A DNA stretch of 64,000 nucleotides from Gymnorhina tibicen (taxonomy: Eukaryota > Chordata > Aves > Passeriformes > Artamidae): the NCBI GenBank assembly GCA_013399875.1, contig VXAZ01002496.1, positions 639,119 to 703,118 of the forward strand. The letters run 5' to 3'. Below, in pieces: positions 12,801 to 25,100 of this stretch (the stretch's first letter is position 1; every line of letters begins with the position of its first letter). Below the pieces are notes generated by a model. The model worked only from the letters and a program-made list of their open reading frames with translations, was not told where the DNA came from and ran no database searches. Position numbers and translations under genes: made by a program.

Positions 12801-14150
12801 GGGCTGTTTCCTTACTGCCTCTGAAGTCCCAGCTACTGCCCTGAGATTTCAGAAGAATTCCTGTGTTCATTTAATTTTCTTCCTTTTCTAAAAATCCATC
12901 CCCACCACACACATCAGTTTTTAACATGCTGTGGCTGTGCAAAAGATCTCAAAAATATGAAGCATGTGTGCTCCAGAGGCTCAGAAAGCTGACAGCAAAT
13001 AAAAAGAATTATGGTTTGAAAATATATACACTGGGCTTTTTCAGCCAGTTGCACATTAAGGGGGAAGAGGGTGGCTGGCAGATGAAATAAAAAACTTTGT
13101 GGTTGGCTGATCTGAGCCCCTGACCCCATGTACTGGTTGTGCATGTCAAAGAAGCTTTAGCCAGGCAAGCATACCATGTTGGGAAAAGTGTTGGAGAACA
13201 TGTTAAACATGAATGAACTTCACATTTTGTTATAAATGAAGTTTAAACAGTCTTTTATTTAAATAATTAACCTTAGCATCCTAATCTGTTGCCACAGTTT
13301 CCTCTAAAACACAAGCTTTTCCCGAAGAGTAACTGATCCAAGATGTACTGGAGTAACTGCTGAGTGGATTTTACGTTGGTCTCAGCCTGGAGAGGCTGTC
13401 AAGACCTGGCTGTCTTGGGTGTGCTCAGGAGCAGACCTGTGCAGAAGCCTTCTTTTACCACATCACCCAAAGATGAGGGTATCCATGGACCCATTTTTCC
13501 CCCATATGTCAGTGCTAAATTCATGCTGTGGAGACAGCTGACAGAAGGATTCATGTGCTGTTTAAACTCTTATTTGGAATACCAAAACATAGCTTGATGT
13601 TCTTTCTTGATGTATATGGCTGCGTTTGTTACCGACTTCTTTTTTCTCCCAAGTCCTTACTAAGTGAGGAGCAGCAGTAGCTGGTAATCAAAGACATGAA
13701 ATGCATATATTATTTGAAGACTAACAACCTGCTGTACAAACCCATGTCTTGGTCCTCAGAGAGAGGACTGAGGCTTGAACCTCCATCTCCAGCTGTGAGA
13801 AGTCTGCTTAAAATAACCAGATGGGGGGTTTTTTGTTGCTTTTATTTCAGAAATGATCCTTGATACTGGGTACTTTTTGAGTCAAAAACACCCTGTGCTT
13901 CTGGGAGGTGAAAAATTGTGCTTTTTGAAAGCCAAACCTCTCCCAGTTCCCTTGGAATTGGCATCCAAAGCCACTGGTCTCTAGTGAGTAGCAGGCTTGT
14001 CGGATGCAAAGCAGAGTAATTTATTATGCTTTGCTTCCAATGCTGCTTTCTGTGCTGTATTTACTTTTGGGTACCATTGTTAATCTAAATGGATATTCTA
14101 GAAAATAGTCAGAGGGGATCAACAAAAGAAACCATAAAAATATTTGGAAA
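9845..14150. other. Unique AT-rich non-coding sequence
   Basis: No gene is recognised and open frames are under 90 codons. It includes a purine-rich stretch at about 10610-10890, a perfect octamer word ATGCAAAT at 10273-10280 and an AT-rich part at 11690-12035 with TTAATTATTGCAATTATTC-type homeodomain words. A 12-base A run lies at 12369-12380. No interspersed repeat was recognised. Confidence 0.55.
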
Positions 14151-14159
14151 CAGAAAACT

Positions 14160-14400
14160 TGTAATAAAAAAGGCTGAGGATGAGCTCTGTGCAAGGATTC
14201 GACTGAGGAGACACAATATCTACAAGTACATAAAGAACAGTTTCAGAGCAGGCAGGGATCAATTATTTCCAGTCAGTTGGGATATAAATAGTGATGAATG
14301 AAGCAGCAGGGAGAAAAAATAGGTGGAATAGGGAAAAAGATGAAGATTGCTTCAGGAAGGGCCACAGAGCCTCCACTGTAGATGCCGCAGGCTTCTGGAG
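14160..14400 (+). mobile_element. CR1 LINE fragment, old, sense orientation
   Basis: The segment follows the order of the plus-strand 3' part of CR1 (just 5' of the terminal tail): ATCTACAAGTACATAAAGA, GGGATCAATTATTTCCAG, GCAGCAGGGAGAAAAAATAGG, then a decayed 'GGAA..ggGCCACAGAGCCTCCACTGTAGATG'. It parallels the family words 'tataaa..gg', 'gatcaattgttctcc', 'cagcaagggagatttagg' and 'gagtctccatcactggagg'. Divergence is heavy. A 71-codon open frame over part of it is incidental. Confidence 0.55.
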
Positions 14401-14409
14401 GCAGGGATT

Positions 14410-15060
14410 ATTGCTTTTGTGGGACACAGACAGCGGGTACCACCCCATGGGTGGCCCAGCGGCTAGAAATTATTTTAAACCCAGATCCTGGTATTTAGGA
14501 AACACTTGAGCACCTGCTGGATTTGAGGTACGTGCTGGAATCCTGCCAGTGGCAGCAGGAGCTCAGTACCTGCTTCCCTGAGTCATGGCCCAGGTGACAG
14601 TCGCACAGAAATGTAACTCTTCAATTTTCATAAGTTGATAACATTTCAAAGTGAGTTTTTAAATGGTAAAATGAACCCAGAGCACTGAAGGAGATGGTTC
14701 CAGTGGCAGCTAGAGCTTGAGGCGTTAGTTCCAGATCAGGAGCTGTCCCTCAAGCTGGAATGACCTGGTAGTCAGCAGAGGAGTGTGAGTTGTTTGCAAG
14801 AGGTGGAAGTTATTTCTGATGTCTCTGGAATGAATCCTTGAGTGCCATGGATATAAATAGGTACTGAGATGTTAATTTGGTCGATGGTGAGGAAAATGCT
14901 AGTGATAGAGAGAAATTAATGGTTCCATTTATACTTTCTTGAGCATTTATTCTTCTTCTGTAAGTGTAGCTGCACACACATGCCATCATCTGAATGAGCT
15001 AAAGAGGTCTCTTATAGGCTTGGGACCAGAGGTAAGGAGCCGTGGTCTGTGCAAGCATGG
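14410..15060. other. Unique non-coding sequence
   Basis: No gene or repeat is recognised. The longest frame (14291-14509) overlaps the CR1 remnant and has no domain. Confidence 0.55.
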
Positions 15061-15732
15061 TCAGAGATTTTTTTTTTTTTTTTTTGTATGATTTTCTTTT
15101 TTTTGGAAGCCCAGTCTGCCTTTAGAAATGAATGTTGTTCCCTCAGAAACCTGTCCAGCAGCTCCTCCCACAGGACTCTTGCCAGCAAAGTAGACACTGG
15201 CTTCATTTGAAGCTGGCTGTACTAAGCTCTGGTAAGATGAGGCCTTTGGTAAGGATGGTTTTTGAGTAGACATCTGACTTGAAAAGGTGTTAGCAAGTGC
15301 ATATTTAGGGTAATAGCTTGTTGGGGTAGACTTTATTTTGTTGGTACCTGCCATGCTAAAAGCCCAGTTTGGTTGTGGAAGAGTTGTGAGCTTGTCCAGT
15401 GCCGTGGGGTCAGTTTGGGGTTTCCTGAGGAACATGTCTTTAGAGATGTGTAGCCATACATGTTTGAACAAACCAGCCCTGTTTAGACAAATGTGTTCCT
15501 CTGCATGGTGCTCCTTCTGGGAAGAGAACGAGTGAGTGAGAGATGGCAGTAATTCAGCTTCAGCAAACATAAGAGGAGAGCACCTCGTGTCAGAAACCAT
15601 ATGGATTGGTGTGTTTATCACTATTGACCCGGTGTGCTCACAGCTGCACCCAGACTTCATACCTGTGGCAATTACCATCCATCTCGCCTTTCTCTTCGGT
15701 TTCATTGTAAGCTGCAAAGAACCAAGACTCAA
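15061..15732 (-). other. Longest open frame in the window, product not recognised
   Basis: A frame of about 223 codons is open on the minus strand. Its first codon is TTG, and the first ATG follows about nine residues later. The middle and C-terminal part is rich in Ser, Pro, Thr and Lys (for example PQPNWAFSMAG and KSTPTSYYPKYA), and the final Lys-rich tail is only the translation of poly-A (+ strand poly-T at 15068-15085). I recognise no domain. On the same strand just upstream, another frame (about 15775-15636) reads a coding-like peptide with ESWFFAAYNETEEKGEMDG and then hits a stop. Frames of this length are expected by chance in 64 kb, so this is not called as a gene. Alternatives are a coding exon or a decayed retrocopy. 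Confidence 0.15.
15068..15109. repeat. Two poly-T tracts
   Basis: An 18-base T run (15068-15085) is followed after GTATGATTTTC by a second T run of 8. Read on the minus strand this is an interrupted poly-A lying directly after the open frame at 15061-15732. No flanking direct repeat (target-site duplication) was found by eye. Confidence 0.9.
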
Positions 15733-15779
15733 TTACCGGATCACTGCTGTAGCAGGCAAGCTCTTTAATCTTTAGCATT

Positions 15780-16610
15780 TCTCATCCAAATGCAGTTATT
15801 TTGATTGCTACATTTCAAGCCTAGCTACAGATGTTAACCCTTTCCTACCATCTTTTTATTGCTCTTCTGCAGAGCTTTTAAATCTCCATCAACTGCTGTG
15901 GCTCATGGTCCTATGGTAGTTCTTTGATTTTGAAGTTTTCCCATCAAAAGGAAGCCCTGAGCTGAGTGAAGGTCTTTCACAGGCTGTTCAAACTTAAGTA
16001 TGTGTCTTTGTCCCACTGACTTCAGTATAGCATAAAATCACATGTTTTGACACCCGGGAAGACCCAGTTCTCCTTTTGTGAAGCGTAGCCTGGAGATGAT
16101 GGAGCTTAGGAAAATGGAAATTACAGCACCCATGCTGCTTTAATTCCTTGTCTTTTGTATCTATTTTCCTTGGCACTAAAAATATACAAAACTTCATTGT
16201 CTTGGAAACAAAAGCAAAACAACCTTTCTTTATTCATGAACTGATGTCTGTTTTGAAATCTTATCAGGATGGGAGGAGAAGAAAAAAAACCAGACCCATC
16301 AGTTTCTTTATTTTCTTGCTGGGTTGTTTTTCACCACTGGGTGCTGCTGGTAGAAATCCTGCAATAGGCATTGTAAGGGAACATACATTTTGGGAGACTT
16401 CCCAATTTAGCACTGTGATTCAGCAGGATCCTAGAGAAGAAGCCTTGGTGCGTGGTGGAATTATGAGCTAAAATCAGGCAGAGGGGGAAAAAAACCAGCA
16501 GAGCCTCAGATGGAAAATGAGTAATTTGTGATTAGATGTTAAAAGCAGCTTTCTCAATGAATTTGTGCGTGCCTGTGTTACCCAAGCACAGAAATCCTAA
16601 CTTTCTCCTT
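15780..16610. other. Unique non-coding sequence
   Basis: Short frames only (107 codons or fewer). No repeat or gene recognised. Confidence 0.55.
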
Positions 16611-16617
16611 GACAAGC

Positions 16618-16712
16618 CCCCCGTGTCCCCTATTTGTCCCTGCGTCCGCAGGCTCCATCCAGCCCCCTCCCGTCCCCCGCGCTGCAGGCAGGCGAGAGGC
16701 AGCGAGCCCGCT
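16618..16712. other. Short CpG cluster
   Basis: About nine CpG dinucleotides fall in roughly 95 bases of C-rich sequence, by hand count, inside otherwise CpG-poor DNA. The cluster is shorter than the usual CpG-island length threshold. It could be a small orphan island, a decayed exon or chance. No splice-bounded open frame with a recognisable product covers it. Confidence 0.45.
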
Positions 16713-16719
16713 GGCTCCT

Positions 16720-19005
16720 TCTGACCCTGTGTCTCATTGTCAATTTTCATTCATTTTGGAGAGCCTCGACATTTTGGAAACCTTGTTCTCTCCCTCAGAC
16801 AGGATTGAGGGTGGTCATGGGTTCAGAAGGGACCCCAGGGGAGCCAGGAGGTGTGAGACTCCCTGCCCTGGGATAGCAGACTGCTGTTGAGGGGCACAGT
16901 GGGGAAGAACATTTAGGGAAATTTCTGTGTGGATGGAGAGGCAATGACTGAGCTAATGCAGTCAGCTAACTATATTATATTTATGAGAAAAAAGTGGAAA
17001 ATTAAAAATGTGAGCTTTTCTGGAGGAAATAATATATGGTGAAATGTGGTACAGATTTATAAACAGTAATGTTTCATGTTAAGTGGGAGATTTGGCTTAT
17101 CAATGCTGTTAATTTTTTCATTTTCTAGTCTCCTGAAACATTTTTAATTACCTTTTCAATGTTGTTCTTTATCACAATGGTTTTACTTTTTGAGACCATT
17201 TTGTGGTTTCCAGTTAAAAATTAATCTTTTCCTAAAGTTTCCTCTCTCCTTTCATGTTTACTAGGGTGCTGTCGAGCCAAGCATCAAAACTACTTATTTA
17301 TTTATTTCTGTATGTATTTATAGAGATTATGTAATTTTATGTCAGATACTCTGTTATTCATATGAAAATAGAACTAAACAAGTTTTATCCTTCAGGACAT
17401 AACTGCTTGTCTGGAGATGAGGAGAGATGGTTTGTGGCATTGCACAGTTGCCTGGGTGCCTTGGTCCTGCAAATAGCCAAGGAAGCTTGAACATCCTTGG
17501 GTGCCCTGTGAAGGCTGGGGGAAGTGGGAGCATCCAGCACCTTACAGGATTGCTCAGGACCTGGCAGCACAGGAGCCTGAGACTGTCCCCTCTTGCTGTA
17601 AGCATCAGGTATTGCTCACTGCTGGAGGCAGAAATACCAACCCAGTGACCTGCTGTGTTAAAGTAAAGCACAAATGTCTCTTTATCCACTAGACAGTTCT
17701 TACATATTTTATACTGGGGATCCTGTCTCTGCCTCTGTAATTTTAAAATGGAGTATGCAATGCAGGTAGAAAACTCTGCAAAGTCCTTTGACTGACTTCT
17801 TTCACTTTGTGACTTTATACTCTGTTTGTGGGTTGCCAAATCATAAATCTCTGCGCTGAAATTTCCCAAGAAGGTCAGCCAAAGAGATGCTTTTGTGTAT
17901 TTTATTTATTTTGGAATGGGAGGGAATTACATCCAAAGTAGCTCAGATATTTCCAAGAGTGAGATTACGAGGAAATAAGTTGCCTGGCCCAGGTGAGGTA
18001 TTTGTGGGAGTAGGGATTTGGAGACTGGCAGAGAAGCTGCCTGGTGGCAGGCACGCCTCCTCCCCCTCCTCCCAAGGATCTGCACAAAGTAGGTGAAATG
18101 CAAAGCCTTGGAAAAATGTCATGCTGGGAATAGACCAGATTTGGCTGCTAGCTTCTGCCTTTCCTCCATCCTGCTGGGCAGTGGCCATCCCTGCTGGAGC
18201 AGCCCTTCCTGCTGGACTCCTGGTGCCTGGGGCAGGCAGGTGCCCTTGCCTTGCTCCCTCAGCTCCCGATGTCCCTGTCACAGCATTGCCTGGGTGGTGT
18301 CACGGCTGTGGTGGAGCTGCCCCTGATGGGGTTACCAGGCTGCTGTATGGTGCTCCCATTCTCCCTGAACTCTCCTGAGTTTAACGGATGTATGAAGTAA
18401 CACACAGATGTTGCATGCATCTTTGAGACAAATGAGTCCTCGCTTAGATAATCTGGGAAAACCATAATTTATATCCACAACCCCTTCGTGCATTTCCTGG
18501 CCTCAGTGCATTTCTCAGTTCAGAGCTTTTATTGGGCTCAGGTGCCTGGGGTTCCCCCCTGGCTGTTGCAGTCACGGCTGGCGGGTCTGGGAGCTTCTCA
18601 TCGCGTTCCCGAGCAGCTCGCTTTGCCCTTGGCTGGGCTCGCAATCAAACAGCAGCTCTGCCTGCTAAGAAGGGATGTTTTCCATCTGCAGCCTTCTTGT
18701 GCAGCCTGCTCTCATACCTGCCCTATAGTCTCTGAGCAGAGTGTGATCAGCAAGTTGCTCAACCCCTTGCCAGGGCTGTGCTGTTCGAAGTTACCGCAGA
18801 TCCCAACACAGTAGTGGCTCTGCTGGATTAGCTTTCTTCCTTCAAGAGAGATTTCTGATAGGTGTCTACTGTTATTTCACGGTCCTGTTCTCTTGTGCTG
18901 CAGTATAGAAGTGCAGTTATTTTGCTTCTGCACTTTTCCAATAACTGAGCAAGAGTTTACGTTTGCTCTGCAATAAATTTAATTTTCAGTGTATTGGCCT
19001 AGTTA
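16720..19005. other. Unique non-coding sequence
   Basis: This holds AT-rich DNA around 16940-17340 with a TTTA-type run near 17290-17325, then more GC-rich sequence at 18040-18660 with a few CpGs near 18560-18640. A 171-codon minus frame at 17354-17869 shows no domain and is not called. Confidence 0.5.
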
Positions 19006-19009
19006 CATA

Positions 19010-19195
19010 AGTGATCCGAATCCCTCTGGATCTCTCTTGTACTTGCTTTGTATTTACTACTCCCTTCAGTTTCATGTCATCAGCAATTGAGCAATTTTAC
19101 AGCTGGTTTCTCCAAGTAATTTATAGACACTATCAAGGGTGGAATAGATAGTGAAAATTTGCTGCATAGATCCCACTCTAAGAGTACTACTTTTG
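19010..19195 (-). mobile_element. CR1 LINE fragment, old, 5'-part region
   Basis: The + strand reads AATCCCTCTGGATCTCTC, then TATTTACTACTCCCTTCAG, TTTCATGTCATCAGCAATTG, a region matching 'ccaagtcatttataaa', and GCATAGATCCCACTC. This is the order of the well-known antisense CR1 stretch 'gatccctctg..ctactcc..gtttggtgtcatctgcaaatttgc..atttataaa..cagatccctg'. It is internal to CR1 rather than the 3' tail. Divergence is high, so the subfamily is not assigned. Confidence 0.65.
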
Positions 19196-19199
19196 CAGG

Positions 19200-22100
19200 A
19201 GCAAGAGTTGTTGACTGGGAGGTGATGGCAAATTCTCCCATCTCAGGCAACATGTATATGCTGGTAATCGGGAGGTAGTCCAGCCATAAATTTTAGTGCC
19301 AGCATTGGGGAGTTTGGTATTGATGTCTCTGACTGTTTCCAGCTGGGTACCTGTGCAATAGCAGCTGCATTAACTGCAGTCACCATTGTCAGCATCACCT
19401 TGTAGGATGCTTGCACTGAGATACTTGGTTAAGTCCTTCCCTTGGGAGTAGAGGCATTTTTTCTGCTGCTTCTTTGAAAGGAGTGCTTAAGGCAAGGATG
19501 CTGTATCTCTGTATTCTCCACAAAATAAGAAAAGGAGCAGAGATCCTAAGAACCACCACACAGCTGAAAGTCTTCAGTTTGGCAGCATGAGGAGTTAAAA
19601 AAGAAGTAGAGGGACGTTTGCACCAAACTGCTTGGACATGTCTCCTGTAACCAGAGCTGTGGGGAGCAGAAACTGCAGAGGACTGGGCTGTTCTTCCCTT
19701 CCACGGGGTGCCATAGCTGCTGCTTCCTTAGTGGGTACAGCAGGAGCAGGCTCAGTCCCCCGGGAAACTCCAGCCCCGAGGTGTTTTGCGTCACTGTGTG
19801 TGAAACCCACGACATTGCTGACCTCAGGGCTGTGATGATGGATGTGAAACTGGGGAGGTGACTCACTCCATCTGGTAATTCAGGCTGAAAGATGGGGTTC
19901 CCCAACCTTTCTTTGGTATTTAAGAGGTGTCCCCCTTCCTCTCTGAAGAAAAGTTACACCCAGAGTGCCCCAGCCAGTCTCACTATTGCTATGTTGTGTC
20001 AAGGACTTTCTTTATGACCGCAGGCACTGAGGGATGAGTTAAAACTGTAAAATTAAAGCTGATGGTGGAAAACAGTGGGGAGGGCAGGTCCCTGCCCAGC
20101 TGGCTCACTCTTCCTCTTTGTGGGGGGGTGACCTGTGCTTAGAGAGATTTTACTGCAAACGTTTATTCTGAAGGGCAGCAAAATATATCCGTTCTTGTGG
20201 GGAATATTAAATGTTGACATTAAGCAATAATTTAACGGATGTTAAAAGTTTTTAGTGAATAATACATGGGCTTCCCTAGTGAGCCTCGGATTATCTAGGG
20301 AAAAAACTCTCTCACCTCATCTCTAGGTGAGAGCAAGGGGCATCATGGGTGCTGCATGCATCAGCAGAAACCCATCGGGTACATGCTGATGGAGAGTAAC
20401 CTGCCCTCTGTTTCCAGTGGGAAAGCATTACAAGCATCACAAAAAATTTGTTGTGAATGTTGGCAAAATTTGCCCCCATTTCAAAAGAAGGCAAAAAAAC
20501 CCAAACAAACCAGCCCTTTGAAAGTGGTGGGGATATTAGATAGATAGTTCTAATTGCTTTTCTCTGCAGTTTGAAAACAGTGCCCTCCCTGCCAAACACA
20601 CCTGTTATCACTGGTATTTTCTTTTTGCTTATCTTTGTGTAACTGTGCCGTGTTTTCCTGGTGACATTTCATACCTGGTTTTGAGACTCTTTGTTTTGCT
20701 GCTTATGCTTTGCTTCTCAAAAGGGATGAGAAAATTCAACCTTCCAGGGTACAAATAAGCCTCTTAGCATCATAGTATCAAAAGAGTGATTAAAGGAGAA
20801 TTTCAGGTCCTTTTTCTGGTTGATTTTCAGGTCATTTGCCAGTTTTCCATTTGCCTAAGTAATTCCTCGATTTCAGAGTTAACTTTCTTGATTTCTCAAC
20901 TGATTGGAGCATTGCTGAAACAAAGAGCACAACTGGCAAAATGGGTCCGTGGAAAAGCACCCCGGTAATTTAATAAATGGCACAGACTGGGTGTTATTTC
21001 AAACCCAGCACACATTCAGCTCCTCATAGGCTTCAAACAGCTGTACCAGTGGAGGTTTCTGCTGTTTAGTCAGGGAAATTCAGGCACATGCACAGCAATG
21101 GTAGCAGTGAGGAAAATGTCTATAAATGTATAAAAAGACATTTCTATACTGGTGCCAATACTTTTAAGCCAGCAAAAGTCTAATTTCTGAGGTTTCCCTT
21201 CGAAGTACGGCTCAATAGCCTGCCTTGTCGGATGTGTGCGGATTTCTTTGTCCTATATTCATTACTGCATCCTGCCAGTCGTTAATGGGTCACCTTGGAG
21301 GTGTTGGAATGTCCTGCCTGAAGACCATTAGTGAGGAGCACAGATGCCTCTCGGCCCCACGCACCTGCTTCTGCCCAAAGCCTGCCCTGCAGCAGCATTG
21401 CCCGCACCCGTCAGACATCAAGCATTAGTGTGGGACTTGTTAGTATAGAAACCCTGCACCTCCTGTAGGGTTCCCCCCCACCTCCCTGCTCCCCGTTTAG
21501 TTCTACATGACCTGGGGGAGGCTGAATGCAAACAGGGCCAGACCTGCCAAGGGTCAAAGAAACGAGGCAATCAAGAAGGCAGAGTTTTCCCAAGGGGGGA
21601 CGGACTTGCTGGCTGACAGCCGGGATAATGAAACTGCTGGGGAGAAATGTCAGCTTAAATGAGAATGTGCAAAAAGCCAGTTATTGCAGCAAGACTAGTG
21701 GGCCATGGCCCTTTGCAGGAGAACACGCTGGTTCGGTCTCGCCAGTGGTTAGTTTGTAATGGTTACAAGGATGACTGCTTGCCAATGTAAATAGTTGGAT
21801 AAACAAACATATAGGAGAGTGACTGTGGATGTGAAAACCCCACTCTTTATTTAGAGGCTGTGAGAAAATGTGTAGCTCTAATCACATTTGCCGGGAAAGT
21901 GACTGCAGGGGAGATTCGGGTGTGATGAGGAAATGGAAATGTTTGCCGGGAGGAAAAGAGCAGCTGAGACCCTGCCAGAGGGTAGTGCCTTGATCCGTGG
22001 GGCCGAAGGGCTTTGGGGCTGTTGTAACCATGTCACCTCCAGGGCTGAGGCTGTGGGGCAGAGCAGTGATTTTTGTGGCTGCAGGCAGCCCTGGGGACCC

Positions 22101-25100
22101 AGCTGGAGAAGGACGGCAGGGGGTGGTTTTTTTTCCTTTCCCTCCCCCAGCAGCCTGGCCAGCCTTTGTACCGAGCTGCAGGAGTTGTGTGGAGCCTCCT
22201 CCTATTGCCTTTCCCTTCACTCGCCCACGAGGGTGATGTGGGGTGAAGCATCCTTTCCCCTTCGGGTTGGGATGCTTCTCTGCAAGACTGGTTGAAAATC
22301 AAGGGCAGGCTGAAGCTCAGCCAAAAACTTAGCAGTTGTGTGCTAAATTTGTAACCACCAGGAGTAAGGGTGCTTTAATTCAGTGAGTCATTGCTTGTTT
22401 CTGGCACACATGGCAGGGTTGAGGTGCAAAGGGGAGCTGCTGTGGTCTGTAGCCAAAGAACTGGTCCCAAAGGCATTAAACTGGCTGGAGGAGCTTTTCT
22501 CTCAAGAGGACATTGCTAGCCCAGGACCAAAGGGGGGAGAGCTGGTCAGGAACGATGCTGTCATCTCAGGAAGGTCCCATCTGCAGGCTGGTCCAGGGAA
22601 CAGAGCCATCCTGGCTGGGCTCCCCGTGGGGCAGGAGCTCGGGTGCCCCAGCCGGGGGATGTGGGAATACGGGCAGGAGGGATGTGCTGATGGCTGTGTG
22701 TTTTTCTCCTTCAATTTCCTGTGCTAAGACAGGAAAATACAGGTTTTCAAATCAGAGCATGCTTTCAGTCATCTTTTTCTGCCCCCCACCGTGGCAAGCA
22801 GAAGCTGGTAATTTACTTTCTAGAGTTGATCCCCAAGTGTGTATAAATAGATGATGTCTGAAGGGAAGAGCTTTAGAGAACTCTGTGATGTTAGGTTTTT
22901 TGAGAATTTAGCTACTGTTGAAGTACCTGGCATTACCTTATTGCAGTTAAAGTTTTTGAGGATGGGTAATATGCTCCAGACTGCAGAATTACCAGTGAGA
23001 TGTGCTATGGGTCATGTTACCAGTCTCTTGCTGGTAGTGGTTTAGTGTGTGACATTGCAGAGAAACCCTGTTAAAGTTGAGGTGCAATTTCATAACGTTC
23101 AGTGCAAGTGCAATACTAAACAGACCTTCTCCAAGTAGCTTATGCTGTTGATTTATTAAATTAATGATTCTCTTTTGGCCGGTTCTTAGCTTTGCAGCTT
23201 CTTAATGTAAGACCCATTGCATTGTTACATTTTGTTATGTCTGAGATATTGTTTTCTGTGTCGGGTATTTTCAGTTTTGAGAGGGTAGCCAAGAAAATCA
23301 GTGAGAAAAGCCCATGAAAAATTGGTGTCATCTGATTCTAGCCTGTACTTTAGTTGACCTGCTTTGGGTCTATAGGTTTGGTAAGAGACATCTTCAAATG
23401 AACATTTAACATAAGTAGTTGCATTCAAAATAAGCAAATGCTTGCCTGAGCACTCAGTAAAGCTATGTTAGATGAGTGAAAAGCAAGGTGCAGCACCCTG
23501 CAAGACAATCCAAAGGAGGCATTCAGAAAGACTATCTTTTCATCCAGTAACGTTTTGCATGAAAATTAATTATATGTAAATACATAAAAAGCTAAACTGA
23601 TACTCACCTAATCTTCATTGTTAATTGGTACTCCAGATAGCTGTATTTTGTTTGATAACAGAGTGATTGACCTGAGCAAAGCTTGTGTGTCTCTAGGATA
23701 GAGACAATTGAATTGTCATTCAGAAAAATGCCATGATGATTATATCATATCCTGTAGTTCAGAGATGCTTTCTTCAGTATACTAACCTTCAGTTTTCAAT
23801 AGGTAGCAGTGGGCTTAGTGTTAATGTTGCCAGAGTTAAAATACAGCCTTTATGGGTACAGAATAGGTTCAGGAGTCACCACATTTTTGTACTGCAAGTC
23901 AGACGTGAAGACCTGATCCACTACATCGGAGTGGATGATGAAAACGTAAACTAAATGAGCTGTCAGCATATTTTCTTTTTTTACTGTTGGGTGGATGTCT
24001 AAAACCAGCACATGTAACAGCAGCATCCTTAAGAAGATGAGCAAGAAAGCTGGAAAACACAAACTTGTACATAAATTTTTTGGATTCAGGGTATGCTCAC
24101 AACTGAGAGGAAGCGAAAAGCCACAGGGCACAAAGTGCTACATCTTTATAGGTGGTCCAGAGCTTTAGTATTCAGACAGGCACTTAAATGTTTTTTTGTT
24201 ATTCATTTTCCTGTAGAAAAGTTTCAAGATTTCAGGTACATGGAGTACAGAGCTCTGGAAATTCCTCAGCAAAGGCAGCAGCAAGAGAATAATAGAACTG
24301 AATCTAATTGGAATATTCTTGGCACTTCTCTAAATAATTAACGATGCTTAAGCTGAGCCATTTTGCTGAGATGTTTTTGTCTCAGGAGCATTATATTAAA
24401 TTCTGAGATTCAAGATGGCTCCCCCATCATCTACCACCCCATCACTTCCAAGGAGGAGGTAAGAGGTGTATTGGGGTGAGGAAGGAAGGGAAAGAGGAGA
24501 GAAATAGAAAATCTGCTCCATGCAGTCTGTTGTGTCCCATGTTGTTTCCTTGCTGTTAGTTGTGCCTGTAAAGCTTCCAACTTACCAGGCACAGAGAGAT
24601 CCCAAAGAGGTAAACTAAATTTAATTCTCAGCTTGAAAAAGTATTTTTCCTGGGAAAAAAAATTCTAATGAGCAGCTGCGCCTTCGTAGGCAGCTTGGAA
24701 ACTTTGGGACCTGCCCTGAAGGATAGTATTGGCATATCTGTATTCAGTGGTTTGACAGGAAAACATCTTTTACCATGTGGGCAGGAGTGATCCCTTGGGT
24801 GAGAAGAAGAAATCTAAGAGAAATCCATATTTTGTGGCTGTATCGTACTAAATGCAGCTCGTAGTAAAATCTTACTAGATTGGAGGAGGTTTTAGATAAA
24901 TATGTTGTCAGATAACTCCAGCAGCTAAAACAGATAGGAAAATAGCAGCTCTGTGAGCAGTCTAGCAATTGCAGTGTGTTGACGATGTCCTCAGATAGCT
25001 AATCTGAAGATCTAATGGGCATGCTTATAAATAAAGACATCAGAGGCTAAGCCTGCAGGGATTAAAACTGGGGCAGAAATTTGTCCTTATTTGAGAGCCT

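Noticed and set aside
17701..17790. Possible MIR fragment (CTGTAATTTTAAAATGGAG)
   Set aside because: Only one hallmark word is present and neither side continues the family order.
17354..17869. 171-codon minus-strand open frame
   Set aside because: No domain or motif recognised, and overlapping frames on the other strand are of comparable nature.
24220..24238. Possible 19-base microexon between a good polypyrimidine acceptor and a GTAC donor
   Set aside because: Such short acceptor/donor pairs arise often by chance, and no flanking exon is recognisable.
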